Shown here: positions 1-7,991 of the stretch, piece by piece | How the letters are laid out: every line of letters begins with the position of its first letter | Numbering within the stretch: position 1 is the first letter of the stretch | From: Terribium retamae | GTDB taxonomy: Bacteria > Pseudomonadota > Alphaproteobacteria > Rhizobiales > Rhizobiaceae | NCBI RefSeq assembly: GCF_022347545.1 | Contig: NZ_JAKREW010000037.1 | Coordinates: 1 to 42,051 of the forward strand | Reading direction: 5' to 3' | DNA length: 42,051 nt | Notes under the pieces: generated by a model | What the model saw: only the letters and a program-made list of their open reading frames with translations | Told to the model about the DNA's origin: nothing | The model's database searches: none | Program-made: the position numbers and the translations under genes

Positions 1-1800
1 ACGCTGCCCTGGCCGATCGCCTTGTTGTTGTTGCCGATCGCCACCGCGCCTGCGGCCTGGTTCGCGGCCGTGGCCGTGGCGGTTCCATCGCTGTTGGCGA
101 TGTTGTTGGCGCCGCCGGTGAAAGCGCCGGTGCCGCTGGCGTAGCTTGGGTCGCCGATCGAGACCGCGCCGTCGCCATAGGCGGTGTTGCCGGCGCCGAT
201 GGAGACAGCTTTGCCGCCGGTGGCTGTCGAATTCGTACCGATGGACACGGCGTCGGCCGCGTCGGCGATCGCCGTGTTGCCCATGGCGATCGCGCTCTGT
301 GCACTGGCCTTGGCGTTGAAGCCGATCGACGTGGTGTTGTTGGCGCCCACGCCGATGCCTGCATTGGTGCCGATGGCGACGTTGTCGTTGCCGGTCACCA
401 GGCTGCCGGCGGAAGCCTTGCCGGTGGCGTCATAGTCGACGGTACCGTCGCCGCTGCCGAGCGCAATGTTGCGTGTTCCCGTGACACCCGAGCCGGCGCC
501 GCGCATTACACCGGCAGCGCCCGAGCCGATGGCCGTGTTCTGGGCGCCGGTCACGAAGCCGCCTGCCGCAGTGCCCATGGCAACGGAATTGGCGTTGGCG
601 CTGGTTGAACCGGAACCGGCGCCCTGGCCGACGGCTACCGATGCCTGGCCGGCGCCGACAGCGCCCGATCCGAACGCGACCGCATAATCGGCCTGTGCCC
701 TGGCCAGATTGCCGACGGCGCTCGAAGCGAGGCCGGTGGCCTGGGCGTTGCGCCCCAGCGCCGACGAATGGTCGCCGCTCGCAGTGGTGGCTTCGCCGAG
801 CGCAAGCCCGTTTTGACCGCTGGCGGTGGCGGTGTTTCCGATTGCGGTGGCGTTGGCCGCGCTCGCGGTCGCGCCATTGCCCATGGCGATACCCGAAGGC
901 GCGTTGGCAACTTTTGCCCCCCAGCCGATGGCCACGCCGTTGGTCGAGGCGGCATCGACGGCGAGCCCGGTGTTGGAGCCGATCGCGACGCTGCCTTCGC
1001 CCGCTGCGATGATCTGGTTGCCGAGCGCCGTTGAATTGGTGGCGGTCGCCTGGGTCATGTTGCCGATCGCCACGCCTTCCAGCCCACTCGCCGTGGCTTG
1101 GTAGCCCATTGCGATGGCGTTATTGCCGCTCGCGACCGCCTCTGCGCCAAGCGCGGTAGCGACGACACCGGTCGACCTGCTCTGATGGCCCAGCGCGATG
1201 GCGCGCGAATTCGATGCGGTCACGTCGGTGCCGATGGCGATGGTGCCTTCGGCCAAGGCTCCCGTCCCGGCGGCGGTGCGCGAACCGAGATAGACAGAGT
1301 TGATCGTGGTCGCAGTCGCTTGGAAGCCAAGCGCTATGGCATTCTGCCCCGTTGCGCTGGCGCTGGTACCCTGTGCGACGGAATCGATGCTGTTCGAAAC
1401 CGACTGGAAGCCCAGGGCCAGCGATCGCACGCCGGTCGCATTGGGGTTGAAGCCGATCGCCATGGAGCCAGGCCCGGTTGCGGTTGCGACGCGGCCGATA
1501 GCAATGGCGTTATCCGTATTGGTGCCTGCAATTCCGCTCACGGCTCCCGTGCCGATGGAGATACCATTATCGCCATGGCTCGTGCTGGCGTTGCCGAAAG
1601 TGATCGCATTGGCGCCCGTTGAATTGGAGCCGACACCGATGACGATCGGTCCATTGAGCCCCACTCCGGGTTGGTAGTTGGTCGGATCGGTGATGTTTGC
1701 CGAAGAACCGCATCCCATCACGATCGAGGCATATGAGTTGCCTCCGATGGCGGGGTTGCATCCCGGGTCGCCGGTGCCGATCGCGATTGCGCCGATGGTC
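1..1800 (-). repeat. degenerate coding repeats of the adhesin head
   Basis: About 42-nt degenerate direct repeats, each carrying GCSATCGGC-like cores that encode AIG, cover most of this stretch. They are protein-level beta-roll repeats. Spacing varies and there are no unique spacers, so this is not CRISPR. Confidence 0.75.
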
Positions 1801-2072
1801 GGGGCCGCAACTGTGCCGCCCCCTATTGTCGTATTTGCACCTGCAGGTGCGGCCATCAGGCTAAGGAAGGAGATCGCGATCGCTGCGGCGGTACCGCCGG
1901 TTCCCAGCAACCCCAGTCCCATCCGGTTGCGCTTCAGGCCGAGTGTGCGATGCGCCATCCGCAAGGCAGCCATAAGCCTGCGCCGGAGCGACCGGCTGTC
2001 GGATGCACCGGATATCCAGTTGCCGACAAAGCCGGAATAACGCCGCGCAAATCTTTCAGTCGATGTCGTCAC
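1..2072 (-). CDS. YadA-like trimeric autotransporter adhesin (3' end off window)
   Basis: Outer-membrane adhesin, known in this family to trimerise and bind host or abiotic surfaces. The frame is open from a GTG at 2072 to the window edge, about 690 codons. AGAGGGG lies about 6 nt before the GTG. Residues 1-50 form an Arg-rich extended signal region, followed by a hydrophobic stretch (about 52-70) ending APAGA. From about residue 75 the chain is a run of degenerate repeats of roughly 14 residues built on AIAIG, ALG and VAIGN, the beta-roll pattern of YadA-type heads. The stalk and C-terminal membrane anchor are not in the window, so anchoring is inferred. An internal ATG at codon 34 is a weaker alternative start. 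A small same-strand gene ends 15 nt upstream and may be co-transcribed. Confidence 0.88.
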   Translation of the reverse strand, partial: MTTSTERFARRYSGFVGNWISGASDSRSLRRRLMAALRMAHRTLGLKRNRMGLGLLGTGGTAAAIAISFLSLMAAPAGANTTIGGGTVAAPTIGAIAIGTGDPGCNPAIGGNSYASIVMGCGSSANITDPTNYQPGVGLNGPIVIGVGSNSTGANAITFGNASTSHGDNGISIGTGAVSGIAGTNTDNAIAIGRVATATGPGSMAIGFNPNATGVRSLALGFQSVSNSIDSVAQGTSASATGQNAIALGFQATATTINSVYLGSRTAAGTGALAEGTIAIGTDVTASNSRAIALGHQSRSTGVVATALGAEAVASGNNAIAMGYQATASGLEGVAIGNMTQATATNSTALGNQIIAAGEGSVAIGSNTGLAVDAASTNGVAIGWGAKVANAPSGIAMGNGATASAANATAIGNTATASGQNGLALGEATTASGDHSSALGRNAQATGLASSAVGNLARAQADYAVAFGSGAVGAGQASVAVGQGAGSGSTSANANSVAMGTAAGGFVTGAQNTAIGSGAAGVMRGAGSGVTGTRNIALGSGDGTVDYDATGKASAGSLVTGNDNVAIGTNAGIGVGANNTTSIGFNAKASAQSAIAMGNTAIADAADAVSIGTNSTATGGKAVSIGAGNTAYGDGAVSIGDPSYASGTGAFTGGANNIANSDGTATATAANQAAGAVAIGNNNKAIGQGS

Positions 2073-2087
2073 AGCAAACCCCTCTAG

Positions 2088-2534
2088 TTATCTGTGTTCG
2101 CCGGTGGCGTCCGCTTCACCACCCGCTGCCAAAGCCAATCCGATGTTCACGCCCTGGCGTTCAACCGAGGCGTAGGCGCCTTCGACCCAGGGGGCCGAGG
2201 ATTCGGGAATTTCATGCAGGGCCGCCTGAGTCCGCTCAGGCGGCACCTGCAAGGCGACGAGTTTGCGCACGACCTCAAAGTGCCGCGCCGGCTCAGCCTC
2301 GCCAAAGGCTGGTGTGGTCAGCCCGAGTACAAAGCAGGCGAAAAGATGGTCGAGTTCGGCACTCGTCAGGCGGCCCGCATAACGATCCGAAAGGATGGTC
2401 CAGGCCGCTTTGGTCTTGGATGTGTAGGCGTCGGTGCCTTGGGGCATAGGCTGCCCGCCTGGCCTGGCAGCCGGAAGGCCCGCCAGCGGAAACTGGATTT
2501 CAGTCGCACCATCGCCATGGGCCGAATGCTGCAT
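2088..2534 (-). CDS. hypothetical protein upstream of the adhesin
   Basis: A 148-aa protein I do not recognise. The first in-frame ATG follows an in-frame TGA and has a GGGGGA stretch 8 nt upstream. A second possible start (MPQGTD) is at 2447. The chain is soluble-looking, with a helical central part (about 40-130) rich in Ala, Leu and Glu and no signal peptide or membrane segment. Its stop is 15 nt before the adhesin start, on the same strand, so co-transcription is likely. Function is unknown; a regulatory or accessory link to the adhesin is inference only. Confidence 0.55.
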   Translation of the reverse strand: MQHSAHGDGATEIQFPLAGLPAARPGGQPMPQGTDAYTSKTKAAWTILSDRYAGRLTSAELDHLFACFVLGLTTPAFGEAEPARHFEVVRKLVALQVPPERTQAALHEIPESSAPWVEGAYASVERQGVNIGLALAAGGEADATGEHR

Positions 2535-2661
2535 TCGACCATTCCCCCGCCGCCATCATCGAGCTGGAAGAGGCCATATTTTTCGGCCGCCGTCTTTATG
2601 CGTTCCCGCTAATATTTGTCTGATTTTATCTGGACCAGTTTTCCAGCGATCCTGGTACAGC

Positions 2662-3678
2662 TCACCGGTAATGCTGCTTGCGGAACGCCGCCGGCGTCGA
2701 CCCGGTCATGCGCCGGAACGTCTGAGTCAGATGCACCTGATCGGCGAAACCGCAGGCGATGGCGATGCGCGAAATCGGCTCGTTGGTCTGTGCAAGCAGG
2801 CGCTGCACGCGTTCGATGCGGCTGCGGATGACATATTGATAGGGCGCAAGGCCGGTGGATTGCTTGAACAGCCGTGCGAAATGCGCCGGGCTCATATTGA
2901 GACTTCTCGCCAGTTCCTCCAGCGACAGCACACCAGCGAGGTTCGTCTCGATATAATCTCTCGCCGATTGTATCTGGCGGGACGTGAGTCTTTGCGGCGA
3001 CTGCGGGACCTTCGCGTGCGTCGCGGCAGTCGAATGATCCTGCACAAGGCGAGCCGCCAGTGCCATCGTCAGATATTCGACATAGAGCGCCGATGCAGCC
3101 GTCGGCGCTTGCGCCTGTGCGCAGATCTCGCGCACGAGATGTTCCACCAGGGCATCGAACTCTCCGAAGCGCGGCACCAGTTCCGCGCGGGACGGATCGC
3201 CGTAAAGGGATTCCGCCATCTCTCCGATCAGTTCGCGGCGAACATAGACATGGATCGTCTCCAGCGGATGATCGAGCTTCGCCTCGAAATTCAGACCCGA
3301 CGGCACGATCCCGAAGCTGCCGGGAAGCACCTGCTTTTCCATGCCGATACCATGAAAGGCCAGCCACACCCGCGCCGGGCCGTTGAGGGCGAGTGCGATC
3401 AGCGGATCCGGGCGCTGTCCAAAGCTTGTCTGGAACGGCTGCTCCTTCTGGCGGGAGACGAACAGGCTCCGCCAGCCAAGGCTGTCGCTGTTGACCGCGA
3501 CGCTGGTGTGATGGGACTGCACGAAGCCGTGCGTCTGCTCGCTGGTGAAAGGCGGCAGGCTTGCCGACCTCCGGGCAAGCGGTTGCTGCGCGAAGCGGTC
3601 TGCTATGCTTGACGTCTCGTCAACAGGAGATATCGCGGAACCGCCGGTCCCCGTGGGCACGTTTTTCTTCTTCTGCAT
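2662..3678 (-). CDS. AraC-family transcriptional regulator
   Basis: A 338-aa DNA-binding regulator. Residues about 235-335 form the two helix-turn-helix AraC/XylS domain, with LSLEELARSLNMSPAHFARLFK as the first helix pair and ISRIAIACGFADQVHLTQTFRR as the second. The N-terminal 200 residues resemble cupin-like effector-binding domains of this family, but no ligand can be read from them. The ATG lies directly behind a GGAG with almost no spacing, so the true start may be slightly downstream. A second AraC-type gene lies upstream on the same strand, 242 nt away, so it probably has its own promoter. Target genes are unknown. Confidence 0.9.
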   Translation of the reverse strand: MQKKKNVPTGTGGSAISPVDETSSIADRFAQQPLARRSASLPPFTSEQTHGFVQSHHTSVAVNSDSLGWRSLFVSRQKEQPFQTSFGQRPDPLIALALNGPARVWLAFHGIGMEKQVLPGSFGIVPSGLNFEAKLDHPLETIHVYVRRELIGEMAESLYGDPSRAELVPRFGEFDALVEHLVREICAQAQAPTAASALYVEYLTMALAARLVQDHSTAATHAKVPQSPQRLTSRQIQSARDYIETNLAGVLSLEELARSLNMSPAHFARLFKQSTGLAPYQYVIRSRIERVQRLLAQTNEPISRIAIACGFADQVHLTQTFRRMTGSTPAAFRKQHYR

Positions 3679-3920
3679 CTCCAGTCAGACCATTCCGGCC
3701 GGATCGACCTTGCTGTGTTTGCCCAAAACACATGTCGAGCCCGTTGACCCCCCGTCCAAGAGGCGGCAAAGCACTAACAGTGGCTGGGTGGAAAGTATTT
3801 CAGGAAAATGCGGTCGTCGTTGCAGAAAAGTTTTATCTGAACAGAATTTCGAATAATGAAAGAGGCTTTTGACTATTTTTATGGCAAGATGTAGAAATAA
3901 TCATCAGTGAAAAATTTATT

Positions 3921-4883
3921 CTAATTTCGTATTGTTCTTATCATGTTTGGCGTGACATTCATGAATTTCTTCATTGTCGAAGTCATGTGACTTTGACTTG
4001 CAAATCCGCTCAGAAACGCAATCTCCGCGAGCGAACGATCGGTATCGCGCATCAGGCTGACTGCGAAATCCAGGCGCATCTTGACGATGGTCCGATGCGG
4101 CGATTCACCGAAGGTTCTCGCAAAGGCCTGCTGGAAATGGCTTTCGGACAGGTTGCTGAGTGCCGCCAACTGGCTGATCGTGATCTTCCGCCTGAAATTC
4201 TCGTTGATATAGGTCTTGAGTTTCCTTGCGTTTGTCTCCGAAAGCCCCCCTCTCGCACGGGCTGACCAGTCGATGGTGGCGTTGTAGTTGCGGACAAGGT
4301 GCATCCCCATGAGGGTGATCAGCGAGTCCGCCGCGATTTGCGACGGCTGTTCCCGGGCAAGCTCCTGGCGCATCAATCGTCCGAGCCGCAGCGCCGTCAG
4401 GTCGACCGTACCGGAACGCGGCGGGCGCAGTTCGATCGGCGGCGAGCCGGCTACCTTTGCCATGCTTTCGAGTGTCTGGTTTCCGATCGCCACCACGACC
4501 GCCTCCTGGATGGACGGCCAGCTGTATGCCCGCTCCCATCCTTCGGGCACGATTTCCAAGGTGCCTGTCGCGGCATCGAAGCGTCTCGCCGTCTCGCCGG
4601 AAGTGCTCACCTCGATCTCGCGATTGGGCCGCATCAGGATCATCGCAAGATGGCTGGACGCGCGGACGGTTCGTTGGCCTGGCGGCAGGACGACGTGAAG
4701 GATCGTGCCCCGCCAACCGCTCAACCGGCGCGCGCCGACGACTTCGAACGGCTGCAATGCTTCGAGATTCGCCGCGCGCTGACTATCGAGGATGCTGGCA
4801 GACTGATTCAGCACCGCTGCTGCTCCGCTAATTCGGTCGACCTCTGATGCAAACAAATAGCCGGCGCGGCTGTTCCACAGCAT
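3921..4883 (-). CDS. AraC-family transcriptional regulator
   Basis: A 320-aa regulator with a C-terminal AraC/XylS domain (about 220-320): ITISQLAALSNLSESHFQQAF and LAEIAFLSGFASQSHM mark the two helix-turn-helix units. The N-terminal part is not recognisably like that of the neighbouring AraC protein, so the pair is probably not a recent duplication. CGGAG sits 6 nt before the ATG. The 242 nt downstream (3679-3920) are clearly AT-richer than the surroundings and hold no gene I can support; they probably contain the promoter of the next AraC gene. Effector and targets are unknown. Confidence 0.9.
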   Translation of the reverse strand: MLWNSRAGYLFASEVDRISGAAAVLNQSASILDSQRAANLEALQPFEVVGARRLSGWRGTILHVVLPPGQRTVRASSHLAMILMRPNREIEVSTSGETARRFDAATGTLEIVPEGWERAYSWPSIQEAVVVAIGNQTLESMAKVAGSPPIELRPPRSGTVDLTALRLGRLMRQELAREQPSQIAADSLITLMGMHLVRNYNATIDWSARARGGLSETNARKLKTYINENFRRKITISQLAALSNLSESHFQQAFARTFGESPHRTIVKMRLDFAVSLMRDTDRSLAEIAFLSGFASQSHMTSTMKKFMNVTPNMIRTIRN

Positions 4884-5146
4884 GCGGGCTCCGTTAGCAT
4901 CTCATCATGAAACAGGTATTTCAGGAAACCACGGAACTCTTATCGAAAAAGCAGGCTGGGCCGGTATTCCCTCATTTCGGTAGGAAGCAGCGGCAACGAG
5001 CTGCCCGGAGTTATGGCAAAGTTGCATACAGCTCTGTGTGCGGATTGCGCGGTGGCAAGCGGCAGCATGTCACCCGGGGGGGTGTTACTCTTTCCGGAAC
5101 GCGAAACGCTTCAGCTCTTGCTTATGCAATTCCGGACGGAAACCCG

Positions 5147-5386
5147 CTACGCGCTTTTCCTTGAAGCACGCCAGACGTCCGACCGCGTTTGCGCTTTGGG
5201 CCATTTCGTCGGGTTGGCCAGTTTCATCAGCCGGGATTGGCAATCGGGGCAGAGTTCGAAGCTCTCGTTGAGCTGTGCCGCACCGTCGATCGATGTTATC
5301 TCTATGCGAACCGTCCGCCATTTGTCGTTCTTTTTCGGCGCGAACACTTCGCCACAGCCTGAACATTCCCAGGTTGATCTCGCCAC
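5147..5386 (-). CDS. small zinc-ribbon protein
   Basis: A 79-aa protein with two CxxC knuckles, CSGC near residue 8 and CPDC near residue 46, the spacing of a zinc ribbon. I chose the GTG at 5386 because GGGAG lies 5 nt upstream; the longer open frame from 5446 adds 20 residues with no ribosome-binding site. The C-terminal part is basic and Lys/Arg-rich, which would fit nucleic-acid binding, but that is inference. No family is recognised. The 260 nt downstream to the AraC gene carry no convincing gene. Confidence 0.6.
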   Translation of the reverse strand: MARSTWECSGCGEVFAPKKNDKWRTVRIEITSIDGAAQLNESFELCPDCQSRLMKLANPTKWPKAQTRSDVWRASRKSA

Positions 5387-5446
5387 ATCTGCTCCCTTTT
5401 CTGAATCGGGACAGTAGTTTCGCACGGGAAGATGGCAGTAAACCAA

Positions 5447-5690
5447 TGTACTAAAGTACTTGTATCGCCGATAATACCTTTGTGCTTGTCGAGTGGCAAC
5501 AGCTCGGGCTCCGGACGGGCGGTTTCCGTATCATCATGCCGACGCGCCTCATGCCTCCCGACCGGCGGCGCTACCCTTTGCTGACGTCACGCTTTGGCGG
5601 GAAGTGCCATCGTCTCCTCCCTGCCCGGATCGGCCATCGGCCGGCATTCCTGATCGCCCGGTTTATCGGCGGGCGAAGCAGTACATTTTC
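5447..5690. other. intergenic stretch, nothing recognised
   Basis: No gene with coding character, ribosome-binding site or repeat was seen here. The open frames in it lack supporting signals. A stress-type promoter follows immediately on its right. Confidence 0.5.
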
Positions 5691-5715
5691 GGAACGGGCG
5701 ATCCGCGAAGCGGTT
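5691..5715 (+). promoter_or_regulatory. EcfG-type promoter for the PRC-barrel operon
   Basis: GGAAC, 16 nt, GGTT. The start codon of the first gene lies 33 nt after the -10 element. Confidence 0.75.
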
Positions 5716-5748
5716 GAGGTTGTCTAGGAACCTGAAGAGGAGACGATC

Positions 5749-6087
5749 ATGGACCACACCAACCACGTACGCCTCACCGAAGCCGAATTGATCCCCGACA
5801 TCATCGAAGGGGCGACGGTCTACGGCCCCGACGACGACAATCTGGGCTCCGTCTCGCATGTCCATGGCACCGGTTCTGCCAGCGAGATCATCATCGATGT
5901 CGGTGGTTTTCTCGGCATCGGAACGAAGCCGGTAGCCCTGCGGGCGAGCCAGCTCGATTTCATGCGGGACGAAGACGGTGAGGTTCACGCCGTCACCACC
6001 TTCACCGAGGACCAGCTCAAGGAAATGCCCGAACATCAGGAACCGGAAGCCGATGCGAGGGGCGATCTCCCCTGGCCGCCGGCATGA
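5749..6087 (+). CDS. PRC-barrel domain protein
   Basis: A 112-aa protein with a PRC-barrel fold (about residues 15-90): GATVYGPDDDNLGSV begins the first strand pair and IIIDVGGFLGIGTKPVAL is the typical central motif. PRC-barrel proteins are small beta-barrels often linked to stress, RNA processing or photosynthetic assembly; no specific partner is visible. GAGGAG precedes the ATG. It is the first of five same-strand genes with short gaps (to 7288), so probably one operon behind the EcfG-type promoter. Confidence 0.88.
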   Translation: MDHTNHVRLTEAELIPDIIEGATVYGPDDDNLGSVSHVHGTGSASEIIIDVGGFLGIGTKPVALRASQLDFMRDEDGEVHAVTTFTEDQLKEMPEHQEPEADARGDLPWPPA

Positions 6088-6115
6088 CCGTCCCGTTCCA
6101 AACCAGGAGGTTGCC

Positions 6116-6274
6116 ATGCTGCGGCTTTTGACGATCCTGATCTTCGGCTACTGCGCCTATCGCGTGGGCCGTGAGCTTGTCGACAGCGTGCCGGACGATT
6201 TCGACATTGTCGGGCCCCCCGTTCCGGCTCCGGCCCGCGGTCGCAACAACGAAGCCTACGCTCGCCGTCATTGA
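6116..6274 (+). CDS. small protein with a hydrophobic N-terminus
   Basis: A 52-aa protein starting MLRLLTILIFGYCAYRVGREL, with one short hydrophobic helix (about 2-16) and a charged, Pro-rich tail. AGGAGG lies 5 nt before the ATG and fixes the start; the longer frame starting inside the PRC gene is not needed. No family is recognised. Second gene of the inferred 5749-7288 operon; probably an inner-membrane peptide (inference). Confidence 0.65.
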   Translation: MLRLLTILIFGYCAYRVGRELVDSVPDDFDIVGPPVPAPARGRNNEAYARRH

Positions 6275-6351
6275 TGGGTCCTGCCGGCCCGGTGCCTTGG
6301 TCCTGCCAAGGTGCCGGCCCCGCAAATCTCGCTATCGAAGAGGAGGTAGCC

Positions 6352-6600
6352 ATGCCCGACAGCAAACGTTTCGAACGAGACCCCGCGGAGGGGGCGCGCA
6401 GTGTCGTGGACGAACAGTTGAAGGACAGCGCCCCTTCCGAAAAAGATGCTCCCGCATCGTCCCGGAAGTCCGGTCATCGCGCGACCCCCAGTCCGGCCAC
6501 GGAAAAGACCTCGGGCGCAGGTCCCGCCATTGCGGAGCGCTCCAAGGACGCGAAAGCGCCAAGGGCAGGGCGGCAGCCGGGTGCCTATGTCAAGGAGTGA
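6352..6600 (+). CDS. small hydrophilic, probably disordered protein
   Basis: An 82-aa protein rich in Ser, Lys, Ala, Pro and Glu with almost no hydrophobic residues, so probably intrinsically disordered. AGGAGG stands 5 nt before the ATG. No known domain. Third gene of the inferred stress operon; the composition resembles other small hydrophilic stress proteins of Rhizobiales, but no role can be assigned. Confidence 0.65.
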   Translation: MPDSKRFERDPAEGARSVVDEQLKDSAPSEKDAPASSRKSGHRATPSPATEKTSGAGPAIAERSKDAKAPRAGRQPGAYVKE

Positions 6601-6606
6601 TGCGCG

Positions 6607-6915
6607 ATGAACGTCGCCAATCTGCAGATCGAGGGGTTGTTGATGGCCGTTGCGGCCATCAACAACACACTTGTCCGCAAAGGCCTTGTTTCCGTCGACG
6701 ATGTCGATCTCGCTTTGCGAAAGGTCGAAGCGTCGCTGACTGGTGACGAACGTCTCTACGAAGACATGTCGCCGTCCAACAGGGATGCCGTCTGTTTCCC
6801 GATCCGGCTCCTCATGGCGGCGAATGCCGCCCAGGGAGAGGCAGACATCCCGCCATTTTCGGATCTCGCCAAATCGGTCGGCCAGAAGAAACAACCCTAC
6901 AACGATCAGATGTAG
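6607..6915 (+). CDS. hypothetical protein
   Basis: A 102-aa soluble protein, 6 nt after the preceding gene. The first half is helical (IEGLLMAVAAINNTLVRKGL, then VDDVDLALRKVEASL), the second half is polar. I recognise no family. The close spacing supports co-transcription with the PRC-barrel gene. Confidence 0.7.
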   Translation: MNVANLQIEGLLMAVAAINNTLVRKGLVSVDDVDLALRKVEASLTGDERLYEDMSPSNRDAVCFPIRLLMAANAAQGEADIPPFSDLAKSVGQKKQPYNDQM

Positions 6916-6973
6916 GCGACCGGCGAAAGGCCGGCATCTTTTGCCAATCCGGCAGCGCGTGGGAGAAGCGAGC

Positions 6974-7288
6974 ATGAGGACAGCCAGCGTCCTGACCCAT
7001 CTCGGCACCGCCACCGCACGGCCATGGGCGTTCCTGATCCTGATCGGCTACGCCATCCTGTGGCTCGTCTTTCAACCGGAAACCTTCGACTGGCACGGTT
7101 TCGCCACGCTGGCGACCTGGGCCATGACGCTGTTCATCCAGCGCGCCGAGCACCGCGATACCCAGGCGCTGCAGGCCAAGCTGGATGAACTGCTGCGCGC
7201 AACTGCCAGCGCAAAGAACGAGCTCACCACGATCGACGAGAAGGAGCCGGAGGAAATCGAGCGCCGGCGCAAGGCGGAGGATCGTTAA
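6974..7288 (+). CDS. low-affinity iron permease-family membrane protein
   Basis: A 104-aa protein with two membrane helices (about 17-33 and 43-60) and a charged coiled C-terminus (70-104). The arrangement, with TFDWHGFATLATWAMTLFIQ followed by an amphipathic helix containing KLDELLRA, matches the bacterial family annotated as low-affinity iron permease. Transport by so small a protein is not established, so the name is a family label only. GGGAGAAGC precedes the ATG. Last gene of the inferred operon. Confidence 0.75.
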   Translation: MRTASVLTHLGTATARPWAFLILIGYAILWLVFQPETFDWHGFATLATWAMTLFIQRAEHRDTQALQAKLDELLRATASAKNELTTIDEKEPEEIERRRKAEDR

Positions 7289-7306
7289 GGTCCGGTGAGC
7301 TGCCGG

Positions 7307-7429
7307 CTATTGCGGCGTGTTGCCGGGAATGATGAGAGCGCCGGGCCCGCCGGTGGAATACAGGAAGCCGAGGGCGAACATCGCCAGCAGCGCAGCGACG
7401 ATCAACGCGATTTTGGCGGCTGTCGGCAT
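7307..7429 (-). CDS. 40-aa single-pass membrane peptide
   Basis: A small protein, MPTAAKIALIVAALLAMFAL then GFLYSTGGPG and a short tail, with one clear membrane helix. GAGG lies about 8 nt before the ATG at 7429. Longer frames start at 7459 or 7504, but an EcfG-type promoter sits at 7460-7484 on the same strand, and only the 7429 start leaves room for a leader. It converges with the iron permease-like gene, ending 18 nt from it. Function unknown. Confidence 0.5.
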   Translation of the reverse strand: MPTAAKIALIVAALLAMFALGFLYSTGGPGALIIPGNTPQ

Positions 7430-7459
7430 TCGAAGCACCTCGCCGGGATACAATCGCAT

Positions 7460-7484
7460 AATGACCGAGCCCCGATCTCGTTCC
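7460..7484 (-). promoter_or_regulatory. EcfG-type promoter for the 40-aa membrane peptide
   Basis: On the minus strand GGAAC, 16 nt, CATT. The -10 is weaker than the GTT form. It is back to back with the DUF1236 promoter. Confidence 0.45.
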
Positions 7485-7510
7485 TGAATCCTGGGCGACC
7501 CCAAAAACTA

Positions 7511-7535
7511 GGAACCACCTTCGTGGCTCCGGATT
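7511..7535 (+). promoter_or_regulatory. EcfG-type promoter for the DUF1236 gene
   Basis: GGAAC, 16 nt, GATT, fitting GGAAC-N18-TT. The start codon is 36 nt downstream. Confidence 0.5.
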
Positions 7536-7571
7536 ATCGCTGAGAAGGGACTTTTCGATCGGAGGATTCCG

Positions 7572-7895
7572 ATGAGGATTTTCAATCCGCGAACTACGAT
7601 TATTCCCGCGGCGGCAGCGTTGCTGTTTGCTGCCGGCACAGCGGTGGTGAGTGCTCAGGACGTGATCATCACTCCCGAACAGGACACCGTGATCCATGAA
7701 TATGTGAAGAAGAAACCTCTTGCCTCGGTTTCGGTTCCCGGCGTCGAATTGAACATCGGCTCCAGCGTGCCCGAGACTGTGGAATTGCACAGTTTTGAGG
7801 ACGTTCCCGACGTGAAATATCGTTACGTCGTGATCGATAACAGGACCGTCCTGGTCGATCCCGGCACCCGCAAGATCGTCAAGGTCTACGATTGA
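7572..7895 (+). CDS. DUF1236 domain protein, exported
   Basis: A 107-aa protein with a signal peptide (about 1-28, cleavage near VVSAQD). The mature part, VHEYVKKKPLASVSV-like, followed by ELNIGSSVPETVELHSFEDV and YRYVVIDNRTVLVDPGTRKIV, is typical of DUF1236, a small periplasmic domain common in Rhizobiales. The role of the family is unknown. GGAGG precedes the ATG. It has its own EcfG-type promoter upstream and a strong terminator directly after its stop, so it is monocistronic. Confidence 0.85.
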   Translation: MRIFNPRTTIIPAAAALLFAAGTAVVSAQDVIITPEQDTVIHEYVKKKPLASVSVPGVELNIGSSVPETVELHSFEDVPDVKYRYVVIDNRTVLVDPGTRKIVKVYD

Positions 7896-7902
7896 CGCCA
7901 TG

Positions 7903-7937
7903 CCGCCGCCATTCTGCAGAATGGCGGCGGTTTCCTT
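7903..7937 (+). terminator. intrinsic terminator after DUF1236
   Basis: A perfect 14-bp inverted repeat (CCGCCGCCATTCTG and its complement, no spacer, so the tip will open) followed by a broken T tract TTTCCTTT. Confidence 0.75.
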
Positions 7938-7957
7938 TCATGCGCATGCATTTAGTG

Positions 7958-7982
7958 GGAACCGAGCAGTCAGCGGCACGTT
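7958..7982 (+). promoter_or_regulatory. EcfG-type promoter for the MgtC gene
   Basis: GGAAC, 16 nt, CGTT: an exact consensus match. The start codon follows 9 nt after the -10, giving an almost leaderless transcript. Confidence 0.7.
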
Positions 7983-7991
7983 TTCGCCCTC

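Noticed and set aside
184..1677. several plus-strand frames in the first 1.7 kb
   Set aside because: They are reverse readings of the adhesin head repeats; the minus frame is open throughout and shows the AIAIG pattern.
1..1800. possible CRISPR or satellite array
   Set aside because: Repeat units are degenerate, coding and without unique spacers.
4907..5164. 85-codon plus frame between the AraC and zinc-ribbon genes
   Set aside because: No ribosome-binding site, no protein character, and its end is antisense to the zinc-ribbon gene.
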